Part shown: positions 46,581 through 55,163 of the stretch, piece after piece
Numbering within the stretch: the stretch's first letter is position 1
How the letters are laid out: each line of letters starts with the position of its first letter
Assembly (NCBI RefSeq): GCF_033100095.1
Contig: NZ_CP136921.1
Span: 652,501 to 716,500 of the forward strand
DNA length: 64,000 bases
Direction of reading: 5' to 3'
DNA from: Diaphorobacter limosus
GTDB taxonomy: Bacteria; Pseudomonadota; Gammaproteobacteria; Burkholderiales; Burkholderiaceae_C
The notes under the pieces: model-generated
The model's database searches: none
What the model saw: only the letters and a program-made list of their open reading frames with translations
What the model was told of the DNA's origin: nothing
Program-made: the position numbers and the translations under genes

Positions 46581-47933
46581 TCGCATCAGCAACGCATCCA
46601 CCGCCGTTACGTCATCCATCGTCAGCGTGCCCGCCACCTGCTTCAGGCGCAGCGTGCCGACCAGTACGTTGTAGCGCGCGGCGGCCAGGTCGCGCTTGGT
46701 CTGGTAGAGCTGGCTTTGGGCGTTGAGCACGTCGATGTTGATGCGCACCCCGACCTGGTAGCCGAGCTTGTTGGCGTCCAGCGCGCTTTGGCTGGAGGCC
46801 TCGGCAGCCCGCAGCGCGGCAACCTGGCTCAGGCCCGATTGCACGCCGAAGAAGGCGGCACGCGCGGCCTGGGCTACGTTGCGGCGCGCGTTGTCCAGGT
46901 CGGCGCGGGCCTTGTCTTCGAGTGACAGGGTTTCCTTGATGCGGTTTTGCACGGCAAAGCCGGCAAACAGCGGCAGGTTCAACGCCACGCCCACGGTGGC
47001 AGCGTCGGTGCGCGAATGCACGCCCGGCATGCTGATGCTGCCGTTGGGTGTGCGTTGTACGTTGTAGCCTGCCTGCAGGTCGACGGTGGGCAGGTGGCCG
47101 GTTTTGGCCTTGGCGGTTTCCAGCTTGGCCATGTCCAGCGCAATCAGGGCCTGGCGTACCTGGGGTTGGCGCTCCTCGGCGCTGCGCACCCAGTTGCTGA
47201 CGTCATCGGGCTGCACGGCCGGCAACTGCGCGGACTGAGCCAGGGGCAGGGGGGTGGCGCCGGTGCGCCCAACCAGCTGGTCGAGTGCCAGGCGCTTCAC
47301 ATGCAGGTCATTGCTGGCGGCGATTTCCTGGGCGGTGACCAGGTCATGCCGGGCCTGCGCCTCGCGCTCGTCGGTGACGGTGGTGGTGCCGACCTGGAAG
47401 TTGCGCTTGGCCGCGGCAAGCTGTTCCGCCACAGCGGTCTTTTGTGCGCGCACGAAGGTCAGCGTGTCGCCTGCGGCCAGCACGTCAAAGTAGGCTTGGG
47501 TGACGCGAATCAGCAGATCCTGCTCGGCGCCTTCGAGCTGCGCCTGGGCAAAGTCCGTGCCGCGCTGGCCCTGCTCAAAGGCGATGCGGTTGGCCGGGCG
47601 GTACAGGGGCTGCGTCGCCTGCACTCCCAGCGTTTGCGACGGGCCATTGACATTCACGTCGGACAGACGAGCGCGTGACATGTCGGTGCGCGAATAATTC
47701 GCGCCACCGGTCAGCGCAGCACTGGGCAGCAGGCCGGCACGGGCCTGTTCGGCACGGCTGCCCGCGGCCTGCAGTTGCGCCCGTGCGGCCTGCCATGCCG
47801 CGTCGTAGCCGCGAGCATGCTCGATCAATGCCGACAGGCTTTGCGCCTGCGCGGGGGGTGCCGCGGCAACGCAAAGGGCGTAGACGGCACTCATGCGAAG
47901 GGTGGAGGAGAAAACCCGCTGCAATGCTTTCAT
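46578..47933 (-). CDS. tolC: TolC-family outer membrane efflux protein
   Basis: Protein of 451 residues. Signal peptide to about residue 31 (PPAQAQS). Two outer-membrane efflux protein repeats: first around AYFDVLAAGDTLTFVRAQKT, second around VGVALNLPLFAGFAVQNRIK; YQVGVRINIDVLNAQSQLYQ (about 392-411) is a typical TolC stretch. Works as the outer-membrane duct for type I secretion and RND/ABC pumps. Last gene of the tetR-pcm-rhodanese-tolC run, all on one strand, an arrangement common in beta-proteobacteria. Confidence 0.92.
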   Translation of the reverse strand: MKALQRVFSSTLRMSAVYALCVAAAPPAQAQSLSALIEHARGYDAAWQAARAQLQAAGSRAEQARAGLLPSAALTGGANYSRTDMSRARLSDVNVNGPSQTLGVQATQPLYRPANRIAFEQGQRGTDFAQAQLEGAEQDLLIRVTQAYFDVLAAGDTLTFVRAQKTAVAEQLAAAKRNFQVGTTTVTDEREAQARHDLVTAQEIAASNDLHVKRLALDQLVGRTGATPLPLAQSAQLPAVQPDDVSNWVRSAEERQPQVRQALIALDMAKLETAKAKTGHLPTVDLQAGYNVQRTPNGSISMPGVHSRTDAATVGVALNLPLFAGFAVQNRIKETLSLEDKARADLDNARRNVAQAARAAFFGVQSGLSQVAALRAAEASSQSALDANKLGYQVGVRINIDVLNAQSQLYQTKRDLAAARYNVLVGTLRLKQVAGTLTMDDVTAVDALLMR

Positions 47934-47990
47934 GGCGTTGAAATGGATGGCTGGGGCAGATTGGGGGTGCGGCCTGTGAGGGGCCGCAAG

Positions 47991-48329
47991 TCAGTAATGC
48001 GGCACGGCCGAATCGCGCTCATGCGACCAGGCGTCTATGCCCCCGGTGATGTTGGCCACCTGGTCAAAGCCGTTTTGCATCAGAAAGGCAGCCACCCGCA
48101 GGCTGCGCATGCCGTGGTGGCACAGGCAGGCGGTGGGGCGGTTGGGGTCAAGTTCGGTCAGCCGCATCGGCAGCTGACCCATGGGGATGGCCACGAGTTC
48201 GAAGCCCTGGGCCGCCACGCTGGCGGTCTGCAGCTCCCAGGGCTCGCGCACGTCCAGCACCAACGGATGTCCGGCCTCATGCCTGAGGAGCCAATCGGCC
48301 AGCTGGGCGGGACGGACATGGTCAATCAT
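47991..48329 (-). CDS. Rhodanese-like domain protein
   Basis: Single-domain rhodanese of 112 residues. The active-site cysteine lies in RPTACLCHHGMRSLRVAAFL (CxHHGMRS loop, about 66-85), and the N-terminal PLVLDVREPWELQTA matches the family. The loop CHHGMRS differs from the classical CRxGx[R/T]; members of this kind sit in the tetR-pcm-tolC cluster in related bacteria. Probable sulfur carrier in the cytosol; partner unknown. Confidence 0.85.
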   Translation of the reverse strand: MIDHVRPAQLADWLLRHEAGHPLVLDVREPWELQTASVAAQGFELVAIPMGQLPMRLTELDPNRPTACLCHHGMRSLRVAAFLMQNGFDQVANITGGIDAWSHERDSAVPHY

Positions 48330-48352
48330 GCAAGGCCGGTCGGGTGCAGCGT

Positions 48353-49063
48353 TCAGAACTTGAAGGAAGAGGGCTCGGCGAAGTGGCGCAGGCGCGGCAC
48401 GACCACGTCCCAGGGCTGGCTGGTCTCGAAGCGCTCGCCCTGGCGGCGCACGATGGTGGCACGCATCATCGGCTCTTGCCCCACATAAGCGCCCAGGCGG
48501 CCACCGTCGCGCAGCAGCGCCAGCAGCTTCTGCGGCACCTCGGCCACCGAGCCGCTGAGCACGATGACGTCGAACGGGCCGTCGGGAATGGGGTCGCGTG
48601 CGCCGTCGGCCTGGCGCACGTCGGCGTTGTCCACACCGGCGCTACGCAGGTTCTCGCGCGCAAACTCGGCCAGGTCAGGGTCGATCTCCAGCGTCACCAC
48701 GCGCTCGGCGCAGGCGGCCAGCAGGGCGGCCATGTAGCCCGAGCCGGCGCCTATCTCCAGCACACGGTCGGTGGGCTGAACTTGCAGGTCTTGCAGCATG
48801 CGCGCATCCACGCGCGGCGCGAGCATGACCTGTCCCAGACGTGCGGCTTCTTGCGCGTCGGGGTTGAGCGGGATTTCGGTGTCGATGAAGGCCAGGCCCT
48901 GGTAGCTGGGCGGCACAAAGTCTTCGCGGCGCACGCGTGACAGCAGCTCGAGCACTCCGGCATCGAGCACGTTCCACGGCCGGATCTGCTGCTCCACCAT
49001 GTTGTAGCGGGCCTGCTCGACAGGGTCGTGAATGTCGATGGACGTGTTCAGAGGCAAGTTCAT
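48353..49063 (-). CDS. Protein-L-isoaspartate O-methyltransferase-like protein
   Basis: Protein of 236 residues. PCMT fold: ARYNMVEQQIRPWNVLD near the start, LSRVRREDFVPPSYQGLAFI, SAM motif I RVLEIGAGSGYMAALLAACA (about 103-122), and GPFDVIVLSGSVAEVP. The usual TGSA substrate motif of repair Pcm is replaced by LSGSVAEVP, as in the paralogue that accompanies tolC. Methylation of isoaspartate is therefore not certain. The ATG MNLPLNT is preferred; the frame is open far upstream. Confidence 0.85.
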   Translation of the reverse strand: MNLPLNTSIDIHDPVEQARYNMVEQQIRPWNVLDAGVLELLSRVRREDFVPPSYQGLAFIDTEIPLNPDAQEAARLGQVMLAPRVDARMLQDLQVQPTDRVLEIGAGSGYMAALLAACAERVVTLEIDPDLAEFARENLRSAGVDNADVRQADGARDPIPDGPFDVIVLSGSVAEVPQKLLALLRDGGRLGAYVGQEPMMRATIVRRQGERFETSQPWDVVVPRLRHFAEPSSFKF

Positions 49064-49109
49064 GGAGTACTCCGGAAGGCGGTCACTGTGATCGGATAAA
49101 CCTACGATT

Positions 49110-49772
49110 TTAGGCCGAGCGCACGCACAGACCCTGCAAAACATTGTCGGCCTGCAGGCGTATGTATTCCTGTGGTGAAAAACGCTCGGCGTTGGGAATG
49201 CACAACGCCGGCGTCGACTGCGAGAACATGAGAAACATGAGCGGCGCCAGCACCAGGTACACGGCGTGCTCCAGATCCAGCGCGCGCAGCTCACCGCGAT
49301 CCATGCCACGCTGCAACACACGGCGGATCAACTGGTGGCCAGGCTCGACCACCTCGTGGCGGTAGAACTCGGCGATTTCGGGGAAATTGTTCGCCTCGCT
49401 GAGCATGAGCTTGCCCAGGCCCGAGGCCTTGGTGGAGCCTATGCGTTCCCACCAGGTTTCAAAGCAGTACCGCACCAGATCCTGGCTTGTGCCCACATAG
49501 GATTCAAGCTCCAGATCCCATTCGGCAAAGCGCCCGGCAATGTTCTGGCGCACCACGGCCTTGAACAGCTCTTGTTTGCTCGGGAAGTACAGAAACAGCG
49601 TGCCCTTGGAGACACCGGCGCGCGCCGCCACTTCTTCGACCCGGGTGGCGGCGTAGCCCTTGTCCACGAACAAATCTAGCGCGGCATCCAGCAGCTCACC
49701 CGGCCTGGCGTCCTTGCGACGGCCTCGCTTGGGGATTGCTGATGTGGGGATGCAGGGCAGGGCGGCGCTCAT
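49110..49772 (-). CDS. TetR-family transcriptional regulator
   Basis: Protein of 220 residues. TetR helix-turn-helix at residues about 20-68 (ELLDAALDLFVDKGYAATRV, AARAGVSKGTLFLYFPSKQE) and a helical ligand domain. First gene of the run to tolC, with its own operator-like repeat a few bases before the start, so it likely represses itself and the downstream genes in response to an effluxed compound (inference). Confidence 0.88.
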   Translation of the reverse strand: MSAALPCIPTSAIPKRGRRKDARPGELLDAALDLFVDKGYAATRVEEVAARAGVSKGTLFLYFPSKQELFKAVVRQNIAGRFAEWDLELESYVGTSQDLVRYCFETWWERIGSTKASGLGKLMLSEANNFPEIAEFYRHEVVEPGHQLIRRVLQRGMDRGELRALDLEHAVYLVLAPLMFLMFSQSTPALCIPNAERFSPQEYIRLQADNVLQGLCVRSA

Positions 49773-49776
49773 GGAG

Positions 49777-49798
49777 TTACTGACTTTCGGGTTAGTAA
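49777..49798. promoter_or_regulatory. TetR operator candidate
   Basis: TTACTGAC-tttcgg-GTTAGTAA, inverted repeat matching at 7 of 8 positions, 5 bases upstream of the tetR ATG. A GTAAC/GTTAC pair frames it. Confidence 0.6.
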
Positions 49799-49888
49799 TG
49801 TAACAACCCTCCGTTGTTTGCGTCAACGTGCATCCTGATCATCAAGCATATGGCGGTGTTTCTATGATGCGATTTTCAGGAGCACCAT

Positions 49889-50437
49889 ATGTCGTCAATT
49901 CTGCAAAGCATCACCCTGGCTGGCGGTTGTTTCTGGTGCACCGAGGCTGTATTCAAGCGTGTGCGCGGCGTGACCGAGGTGCAAAGCGGCTATGCCAATG
50001 GCGATGTGGCAGATCCAAGCTACGAGCAGGTGTGCAGTGGTCACACGGGCCATGCCGAGGCGGTGCGCGTCACGTTTGACCCGGCCGAGATCGGCTTGCG
50101 CGACATACTGCAGATCTTTTTTGCCACCCACGACCCCACCACGCCAAACCGCCAGGGCAATGATGTGGGCACGCAGTACCGCAGCGGCATCTACTACAGC
50201 GACCCCACGCACGAGCAGATTGCCGCGGTGCTGCTGCACCAGTTGCAGCAGGAGCAGGCTTTCGGCGCCCCCATCGTCACCGAGCTGCAGCCATTGGTGA
50301 ACTTCTGGCCGGCCGAGAGCTATCACCAGGACTTCTATGAGCGCAATCCGAATCAGGGTTACTGCAACTTTGTCGTGGCGCCCAAGGTGAGCAAGTTCCG
50401 CAAGACGTTTGCACGCCATCTCAAGCCAGACGCCTGA
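49889..50437 (+). CDS. msrA: Peptide-methionine (S)-S-oxide reductase
   Basis: Protein of 182 residues. Reduces methionine S-sulfoxide in proteins. Catalytic GGCFWCTEAVF at residues 12-22 with a second cysteine two residues... after the first (GCFWC), GYANGDVADPSYEQVCSGHT and GTQYRSGIYY. C-terminal resolving cysteine possible in NQGYCNFVVAPKVSKF. Cytosolic form, no signal peptide. CAGGAG ribosome binding site. Confidence 0.95.
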   Translation: MSSILQSITLAGGCFWCTEAVFKRVRGVTEVQSGYANGDVADPSYEQVCSGHTGHAEAVRVTFDPAEIGLRDILQIFFATHDPTTPNRQGNDVGTQYRSGIYYSDPTHEQIAAVLLHQLQQEQAFGAPIVTELQPLVNFWPAESYHQDFYERNPNQGYCNFVVAPKVSKFRKTFARHLKPDA

Positions 50438-50502
50438 AGTTTTGCAGTATCGTCGCCGGCTTTCAGCCGGCAGCTCGCCTGCTGCTTCGAAATGCCCTCC
50501 GC

Positions 50503-51723
50503 ATGCAACCCGCCTCCCTGCCTCAAAGCCATGCCCCTGCAGCCAACGCCTGGCAGGTGTTTCTGATCTTTCTGCGCCTGGGCCTGACATCATTTGGCGG
50601 GCCTGTGGCGCACCTGGCCTATTTCCGTACGGAGTTCGTGGCGCGCCGGCGCTGGCTGAGTGAAAGCGACTATGCCGATCTGGTGGCCCTGTGCCAGCTT
50701 TTGCCCGGCCCGGCGAGCAGCCAGGTGGGCATGGCGCTGGGCCTGCGTCAGGGCGGCTTCGCCGGGGCCTTGGCAGCCTGGCTGGGCTTTGCCTTGCCCT
50801 CTGCATTGGTCATGGCACTGCTGGGCCTGGGCCTCATTGCAACCCCCGGACTGGTGCCCGCAGGCGTGCTGCATGGTCTGAAGGTGGCCGCCGTAGCGGT
50901 GGTGGCGCAAGCCGTGTGGCGCATGGGTGGCAGCCTGTGCCGTGGACCAGCCCGGTTGTTGTTGATGGGTTTGACCTGCGCCCTGACCCTGGCGATACCT
51001 GGCATGGCAGGGCAACTGGGCGCCATGATGATTGCGGCACTGGCCGGCCTGGGCCTGTGGGGCAGGGCGGGCGTTGCGCCTGAGCAGCCTGCCCATGAAG
51101 CGCCTGGCCCTGGCCCGTGGGCAGTCAGGGGGGCTACCCTGTTGATTCTGTTTGCCGCCATGCTGGTATTGCTGCCGCTGGCCGCACGCGCCTGGCCACA
51201 GGCATGGCTGCTGCTCGCCGACGCCTTCTTTCGTTCCGGCGCCCTGGTGTTTGGCGGTGGTCATGTGGTGCTGCCGCTGCTGCAGGCCGAGGTGGTCAGC
51301 ACCGGCTGGGTGGCGCAGGACGACTTTCTGGCTGGCTACGGCCTGGCGCAGGCCATGCCCGGGCCGTTGTTCACATTCGCCGCGTTCCTGGGTGCAGCGG
51401 CAGGCCATGGCGCGGGTGGCTGGCTGTGGGCGGCAGTGTGCTTGTTGGCCATATTCCTGCCATCTTTTTTGCTGGTTATGGGGGTGTCTCCATTCTGGGA
51501 ATCGCTGCGCCGGCACGCGCCGCTGCGGGCGGCGCTGTCGGGCGTGAATGCGGCGGTGGTCGGCCTGTTGCTGGCCTCGCTCTACAACCCCGTCTGGACG
51601 AGTGCCATCCAGGGTCCAGCGGATATTTTCCTGGCGCTGGCGGTGTTTGCCGAGCTCATGTGGGGGCGCATGCCAGTCTGGCTGGTGGTGCCCCTGTGTG
51701 GCGTGATGGGGTTGTGGTTGTAG
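50503..51723 (+). CDS. chrA: Chromate transporter ChrA (two-domain)
   Basis: Inner-membrane protein of 406 residues of the long-chain CHR family. First CHR domain: FLRLGLTSFGGPVAHLAYFR, with CQLLPGPASSQVGMALG; second: FFRSGALVFGGGHVVLPLLQ and GLAQAMPGPLFTFAAFLG. About ten hydrophobic helices. Exports chromate using proton motive force in characterised members. No chrB regulator nearby. Situated after msrA, an oxidative-damage gene, same strand. Confidence 0.92.
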   Translation: MQPASLPQSHAPAANAWQVFLIFLRLGLTSFGGPVAHLAYFRTEFVARRRWLSESDYADLVALCQLLPGPASSQVGMALGLRQGGFAGALAAWLGFALPSALVMALLGLGLIATPGLVPAGVLHGLKVAAVAVVAQAVWRMGGSLCRGPARLLLMGLTCALTLAIPGMAGQLGAMMIAALAGLGLWGRAGVAPEQPAHEAPGPGPWAVRGATLLILFAAMLVLLPLAARAWPQAWLLLADAFFRSGALVFGGGHVVLPLLQAEVVSTGWVAQDDFLAGYGLAQAMPGPLFTFAAFLGAAAGHGAGGWLWAAVCLLAIFLPSFLLVMGVSPFWESLRRHAPLRAALSGVNAAVVGLLLASLYNPVWTSAIQGPADIFLALAVFAELMWGRMPVWLVVPLCGVMGLWL

Positions 51724-51729
51724 CCGGGG

Positions 51730-52383
51730 TCAGGGCGCCAGGCGCTCGCGCACCCAAGCACCGCCGTCAAGCCGGTAGCGCAGCCGGTCGTGCAGGCGGC
51801 TTTTTCGGCCCTGCCAGAACTCCCACTGATCCGGCTTCAGGCGGTAGCCGCCCCAATGCGGCGGCCGAGGGGGTTTGAGCAGAAACTGCGCGCCGTACCT
51901 GGCTGCATTTGTCACCAACACGCTGCGGCCGGCAATCACCTGACTTTGTGGGCTGGCCCAGGCGCCAATGCGCGAATCCAGCGGGCGGCTGTGGAAATAC
52001 TGATCACTTTCCTCGTCGCTCACGCGCTCGACAATGCCCTCGATGCGCACCACGCGCTCCAGTTCCACCCAGTGGAATTGCAGCGCCGCATAGGGGTTGC
52101 CCGCCAGCTGGCGGCCCTTGCGGCTGTCGTAATTGGTGTACCAGACGATGCCTTGCGCGTCATAGCCCTTGATGAGCACGATGCGCGTACTCGGGCGCAG
52201 GTCGCTGCTGACGGTGGCCACGGTCATGGCGTTGGGCTCGTTCACCTGCGCGTTGACTGCCTCGTGCAGCCATTGGTCGAACTGCTGCAGCGGGTCGGCA
52301 AGGGAGGCGTCTTCGCTGAGTTCGGCGCGCTCGTAGCTCTTGCGCAGGTCAGCGATGGAAGAGGAGAGGGTGCTTTTGCTCAT
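51730..52383 (-). CDS. pdxH: Pyridoxine/pyridoxamine 5'-phosphate oxidase
   Basis: Protein of 217 residues. FMN enzyme that makes pyridoxal 5'-phosphate. [20 protein letters not shown] (about 69-88), [19 protein letters not shown], and the C-terminal PLP signature [18 protein letters not shown] (about 188-205) are all present. The ATG MSKSTLS has a better start context than the upstream TTG. Downstream of chaC on the same strand. Confidence 0.94.
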   Translation of the reverse strand: MSKSTLSSSIADLRKSYERAELSEDASLADPLQQFDQWLHEAVNAQVNEPNAMTVATVSSDLRPSTRIVLIKGYDAQGIVWYTNYDSRKGRQLAGNPYAALQFHWVELERVVRIEGIVERVSDEESDQYFHSRPLDSRIGAWASPQSQVIAGRSVLVTNAARYGAQFLLKPPRPPHWGGYRLKPDQWEFWQGRKSRLHDRLRYRLDGGAWVRERLAP

Positions 52384-52403
52384 GGGCTCGATTGTGCCCT
52401 TGC

Positions 52404-52997
52404 TCAATCGTGCGATTTGGAGAGCGCAACGATGCGTGCCAGCGCCCGATCGTATATGCCCAAACGCAGCAGTTCGGTGTGCGTGGCCTCTGCATAGTCA
52501 CGCGTGCTGCCGTAGATGCCGCTGGCCTGCGCGAAGATGCGGCGGTACTCGTCGTCGGCCAATATGCCCGTATAGCTGGGACTGCTGCGCGGCAACGTGA
52601 ACGCCAGCGCGCGCACCATGCCATCGGATGTCTGGCAGTCGAGCCAGCGCGGGTCGTACACCCCGAGCACCATCTCACGCTGCCACAGGTTGACCATGAC
52701 CTGGCGCGCATGGGTCTGTTGCACGCGAAAGGCCATGCCGCGGCAACTGCCCCCGGGCAGCATGCCGAACACCAGGCCGGGACATTCGGGCGTGCCGCGG
52801 TTCAAGCGGCTCCACATCTTCAGCGCGCGGTGCCAGCCATGCACCTTGGCGGCGCGGCGCTCGACAAAGTCAAAGTCCGGGCGCCAGATCAGCGAGCCAT
52901 AGCCAAACACCCATAGGTCGCAGCGCCCGCCCCATTCAATCAGCGCGCGTTCGAGCATTGGGGCGGGGTCGCGCAAGGGTGCAGGAAGCGGAGGCAT
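52404..52997 (-). CDS. chaC: ChaC-type gamma-glutamylcyclotransferase
   Basis: Protein of 197 residues. Cleaves glutathione to 5-oxoproline and Cys-Gly in ChaC family members. [18 protein letters not shown] near residues 27-44 is the substrate loop; the catalytic glutamate fits [17 protein letters not shown]. Starts ATG. A gene for glyoxalase, also glutathione-linked, is 650 bases away, though on a separate unit. Confidence 0.9.
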   Translation of the reverse strand: MPPLPAPLRDPAPMLERALIEWGGRCDLWVFGYGSLIWRPDFDFVERRAAKVHGWHRALKMWSRLNRGTPECPGLVFGMLPGGSCRGMAFRVQQTHARQVMVNLWQREMVLGVYDPRWLDCQTSDGMVRALAFTLPRSSPSYTGILADDEYRRIFAQASGIYGSTRDYAEATHTELLRLGIYDRALARIVALSKSHD

Positions 52998-53059
52998 GGC
53001 GAGACTTTACAATTAGCAGGTTTTGTCCAACGAACCCATTATTCACGGGAGTCTTCATC

Positions 53060-53590
53060 ATGTCCTTCAGCAGCTCCGACGACGATAGCCAGCAACGCTT
53101 CGCACTCGGTTTCCTCTTCGCCTTGATCGCCCTGGTGGTATCCACCATTTTGGGTGTGGTGGTCTTCAAGCGTGGCATTGCCCATGCCCCCAAGGCACCG
53201 GCCGCGGCCGTGGTCAATGCAGGCGGTGCAGCGGGTGCCGGCGTGGTGATTGAGGATGTGGCTTCGGTGGTGGTCGAAGGCGGCGTGGTGAAGTTCTACT
53301 TTGCCACTGGCAAGGCCGACCTGGCGATTGGCGCCAACGAGGCCCTGGCCGAGGTGGTCAAGGGCGTGGTCGAAGGTGGCAAGATGGCCGTGGTTTCGGG
53401 TTTTCATGACGCGACCGGCGATGCTGCACTCAACGCCGAGCTGGCCAAGCAGCGCGCCCTGGCCGTGCGCGAGGCCCTCAAGGTTCTGGGCGTGGCTGAA
53501 GACAAGGTGGAGCTGAAGAAGCCCGAAGTCACGCAAGGCAGCGGCAGCAACGCCGAGGCGCGCCGCGTCGAAGTCGTACTGGCCCCTTGA
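53060..53590 (+). CDS. OmpA-like domain membrane protein
   Basis: Protein of 176 residues. One membrane helix (RFALGFLFALIALVVSTILG, about 13-32), then an Ala/Val-rich linker and an OmpA-like domain (VVKFYFATGKADLAIGANEA, VVSGFHDATGDAALNAELAK, EARRVEVVLAP). Probably anchored in the inner membrane with the OmpA domain in the periplasm, bound to peptidoglycan. The ATG with GGGAG upstream is used. Divergent from chaC; ended by a strong terminator. Confidence 0.82.
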   Translation: MSFSSSDDDSQQRFALGFLFALIALVVSTILGVVVFKRGIAHAPKAPAAAVVNAGGAAGAGVVIEDVASVVVEGGVVKFYFATGKADLAIGANEALAEVVKGVVEGGKMAVVSGFHDATGDAALNAELAKQRALAVREALKVLGVAEDKVELKKPEVTQGSGSNAEARRVEVVLAP

Positions 53591-53611
53591 ATCCGCGCTG
53601 TCTTGAGCGAG

Positions 53612-53636
53612 AAGCCCGGCATTGCCGGGCTTTTTT
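53612..53636 (+). terminator. Rho-independent terminator of the OmpA-like gene
   Basis: Perfect 9-bp stem AAGCCCGGC / GCCGGGCTT with a 3-base loop, then TTTTTT. Lies between convergent genes. Confidence 0.93.
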
Positions 53637-53654
53637 GCTGATGCGCCGTGACTT

Positions 53655-54068
53655 TTAGCGCAGGCCACCGCCAGCCGCTTCGCTGGCGCGCTGGATGAGT
53701 TCGATCTTGTAGCCGTCGGGGTCGGTGACGAAGGCAATCACCGTGGTGCCGCCCATGACAGGCCCGGCCTCGCGAGTCACATTCCCGCCAGCAGCCTTGA
53801 TCTTTTCGCAGGCCGCATAGGCATCAGGTACGCCCAGCGCGATGTGGCCGTAGGCCGTCCCCATGTCGTAGCTTTCGACGCCCCAGTTGTAGGTCAGCTC
53901 GATCTCGGCCTGGTCGGGGTTGCCGCCATCGAATCCCAGGAAGGCCAGCGAGTATTTGTACTCAGGGTTCTCGGACATGCGCAGCAACTGCATGCCCAGT
54001 ACCTGGGTGTAGAAGTCGATCGAGCGCTGGAGGTTGCCGACGCGCAGCATGGTGTGGAGGATTCTCAT
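53655..54068 (-). CDS. gloA: Lactoylglutathione lyase (glyoxalase I)
   Basis: Protein of 137 residues. Converts the methylglyoxal-glutathione hemithioacetal to S-lactoylglutathione. Metal ligands fit GloA: H5 in [11 protein letters not shown] in [12 protein letters not shown] in AYGHIALGV and E in [10 protein letters not shown]. Last chromosomal gene before the mobile element; its upstream region is AT-rich and probably altered by the insertion. Confidence 0.95.
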   Translation of the reverse strand: MRILHTMLRVGNLQRSIDFYTQVLGMQLLRMSENPEYKYSLAFLGFDGGNPDQAEIELTYNWGVESYDMGTAYGHIALGVPDAYAACEKIKAAGGNVTREAGPVMGGTTVIAFVTDPDGYKIELIQRASEAAGGGLR

Positions 54069-54091
54069 GCGGCGATCTTATCACACCAAAT

Positions 54092-54130
54092 AATATACGA
54101 TGTATATTCTCAATAATAAATATTGAGAAT
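54092..54130. repeat. Two palindromes at the chromosome/ICE junction
   Basis: AATATAC-gat-GTATATT (54092-54108) and ATTCTCAATA-ataaa-TATTGAGAAT (54106-54130), both perfect and AT-rich, between gloA and parA. They may be ICE-end recombinase or regulator sites, or the operator of parA. Confidence 0.6.
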
Positions 54131-54173
54131 AACGCTTGTGATTGTAAGTCATTTTGCCCTTCTGAATTGTGGT

Positions 54174-54182
54174 TTATCCACA
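54174..54182 (+). promoter_or_regulatory. Perfect DnaA box upstream of parA
   Basis: TTATCCACA, the exact 9-base consensus, 16 bases before the parA ATG. A single box, so it could modulate parA transcription; it does not by itself show an origin. Confidence 0.55.
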
Positions 54183-54198
54183 GTTCAGCGAGGTCGAT

Positions 54199-55149
54199 AT
54201 GTTTACATTTGGAGTGGTAGCCACCAAGGGTGGGGTCGGCAAAACCACAGTAGCAGCCAATCTCGGCGGCCTCTTGGCCGACATTGGTTACCGCGTCTTG
54301 CTCATTGACGCCGATGTACAGCCATCGCTATCACGCTACTTCGTCGTCTCGAAGGAGGCCGAGCATGGCCTGACCAAGATGGTCATGGATGGCTCTCTGA
54401 CGCCCGAATGCATCAGCCAGATTGAGCTCCCTCCTGAATCCTTCTCAGGCGACCATGACCTGCTCAACAAACAGGGCGGGTTCCTGCATCTCGTGCGCTC
54501 GGACACCCGCGATGGACGCCTCCAGGACTGGCTGAGTAATCGTCTTGATCGCCTCGTGCGTATCCGCATGGCTATCAAAAATACCTCGCTCGCAGATAGC
54601 TACGACGTAGCGATTATCGACACGCAAGGTGCTGTGGGGCACCTTCAGGATGCAGCAGTTAATGCATCCGATCTGCTGATCACTCCGGCCTCGCCGGATA
54701 TTATCAGCGCCCGTGAATTCGTAGATGGGACGCTTACCCTATTAGATCGCCACGAATCGTCGGCGAATATGGGATTTACCGTTCCGGCGATGCGTGCGAT
54801 TATCAATCGGGCAGAAAAAACCGTCGATAGCCGATCCATGGCTGGTCTCATCCGCGACCAATTCATGACGTTGCGCGGCCGAGTGACAGTGCTCAATACT
54901 GTGGTGACGGCTGCTGTGGCCTACAAGAAGGCTGCAACCTCCCAGGTGCCCGTGCATTGGATCGATCCGGTCAAGGCTGGCGACACTATGCACGCGTTGC
55001 TGTGGGAGCTGTTGCCACACCTTGAGGGCACGTTTGCCCCAAATCACCGAAAAGAGATCGACCCCTCTCTGGTGGTGCCTAAAGCCGATCCGGCACCGGA
55101 GACGGGTGCCGATGGTGAGCACACCAGTGCTGGCACAGACGATGAGTGA
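54199..55149 (+). CDS. parA: ICE ParA-family ATPase
   Basis: Protein of 316 residues. Walker A of the deviant kind VVATKGGVGKTTVAANLGGL (residues about 6-25), LLIDADVQPSLSRYFV, and Walker B-like VAIIDTQGAVGHL. C-terminal tail is acidic and Pro-rich. In ICEs of this class the ParA is needed for stable maintenance of the excised circle. First gene of the element in this orientation, 14 bases before parB, and preceded by palindromes and a DnaA box. GC is clearly below that of the chromosome genes. Confidence 0.88.
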   Translation: MFTFGVVATKGGVGKTTVAANLGGLLADIGYRVLLIDADVQPSLSRYFVVSKEAEHGLTKMVMDGSLTPECISQIELPPESFSGDHDLLNKQGGFLHLVRSDTRDGRLQDWLSNRLDRLVRIRMAIKNTSLADSYDVAIIDTQGAVGHLQDAAVNASDLLITPASPDIISAREFVDGTLTLLDRHESSANMGFTVPAMRAIINRAEKTVDSRSMAGLIRDQFMTLRGRVTVLNTVVTAAVAYKKAATSQVPVHWIDPVKAGDTMHALLWELLPHLEGTFAPNHRKEIDPSLVVPKADPAPETGADGEHTSAGTDDE

Positions 55150-55163
55150 GGGGAGCATGAGCC

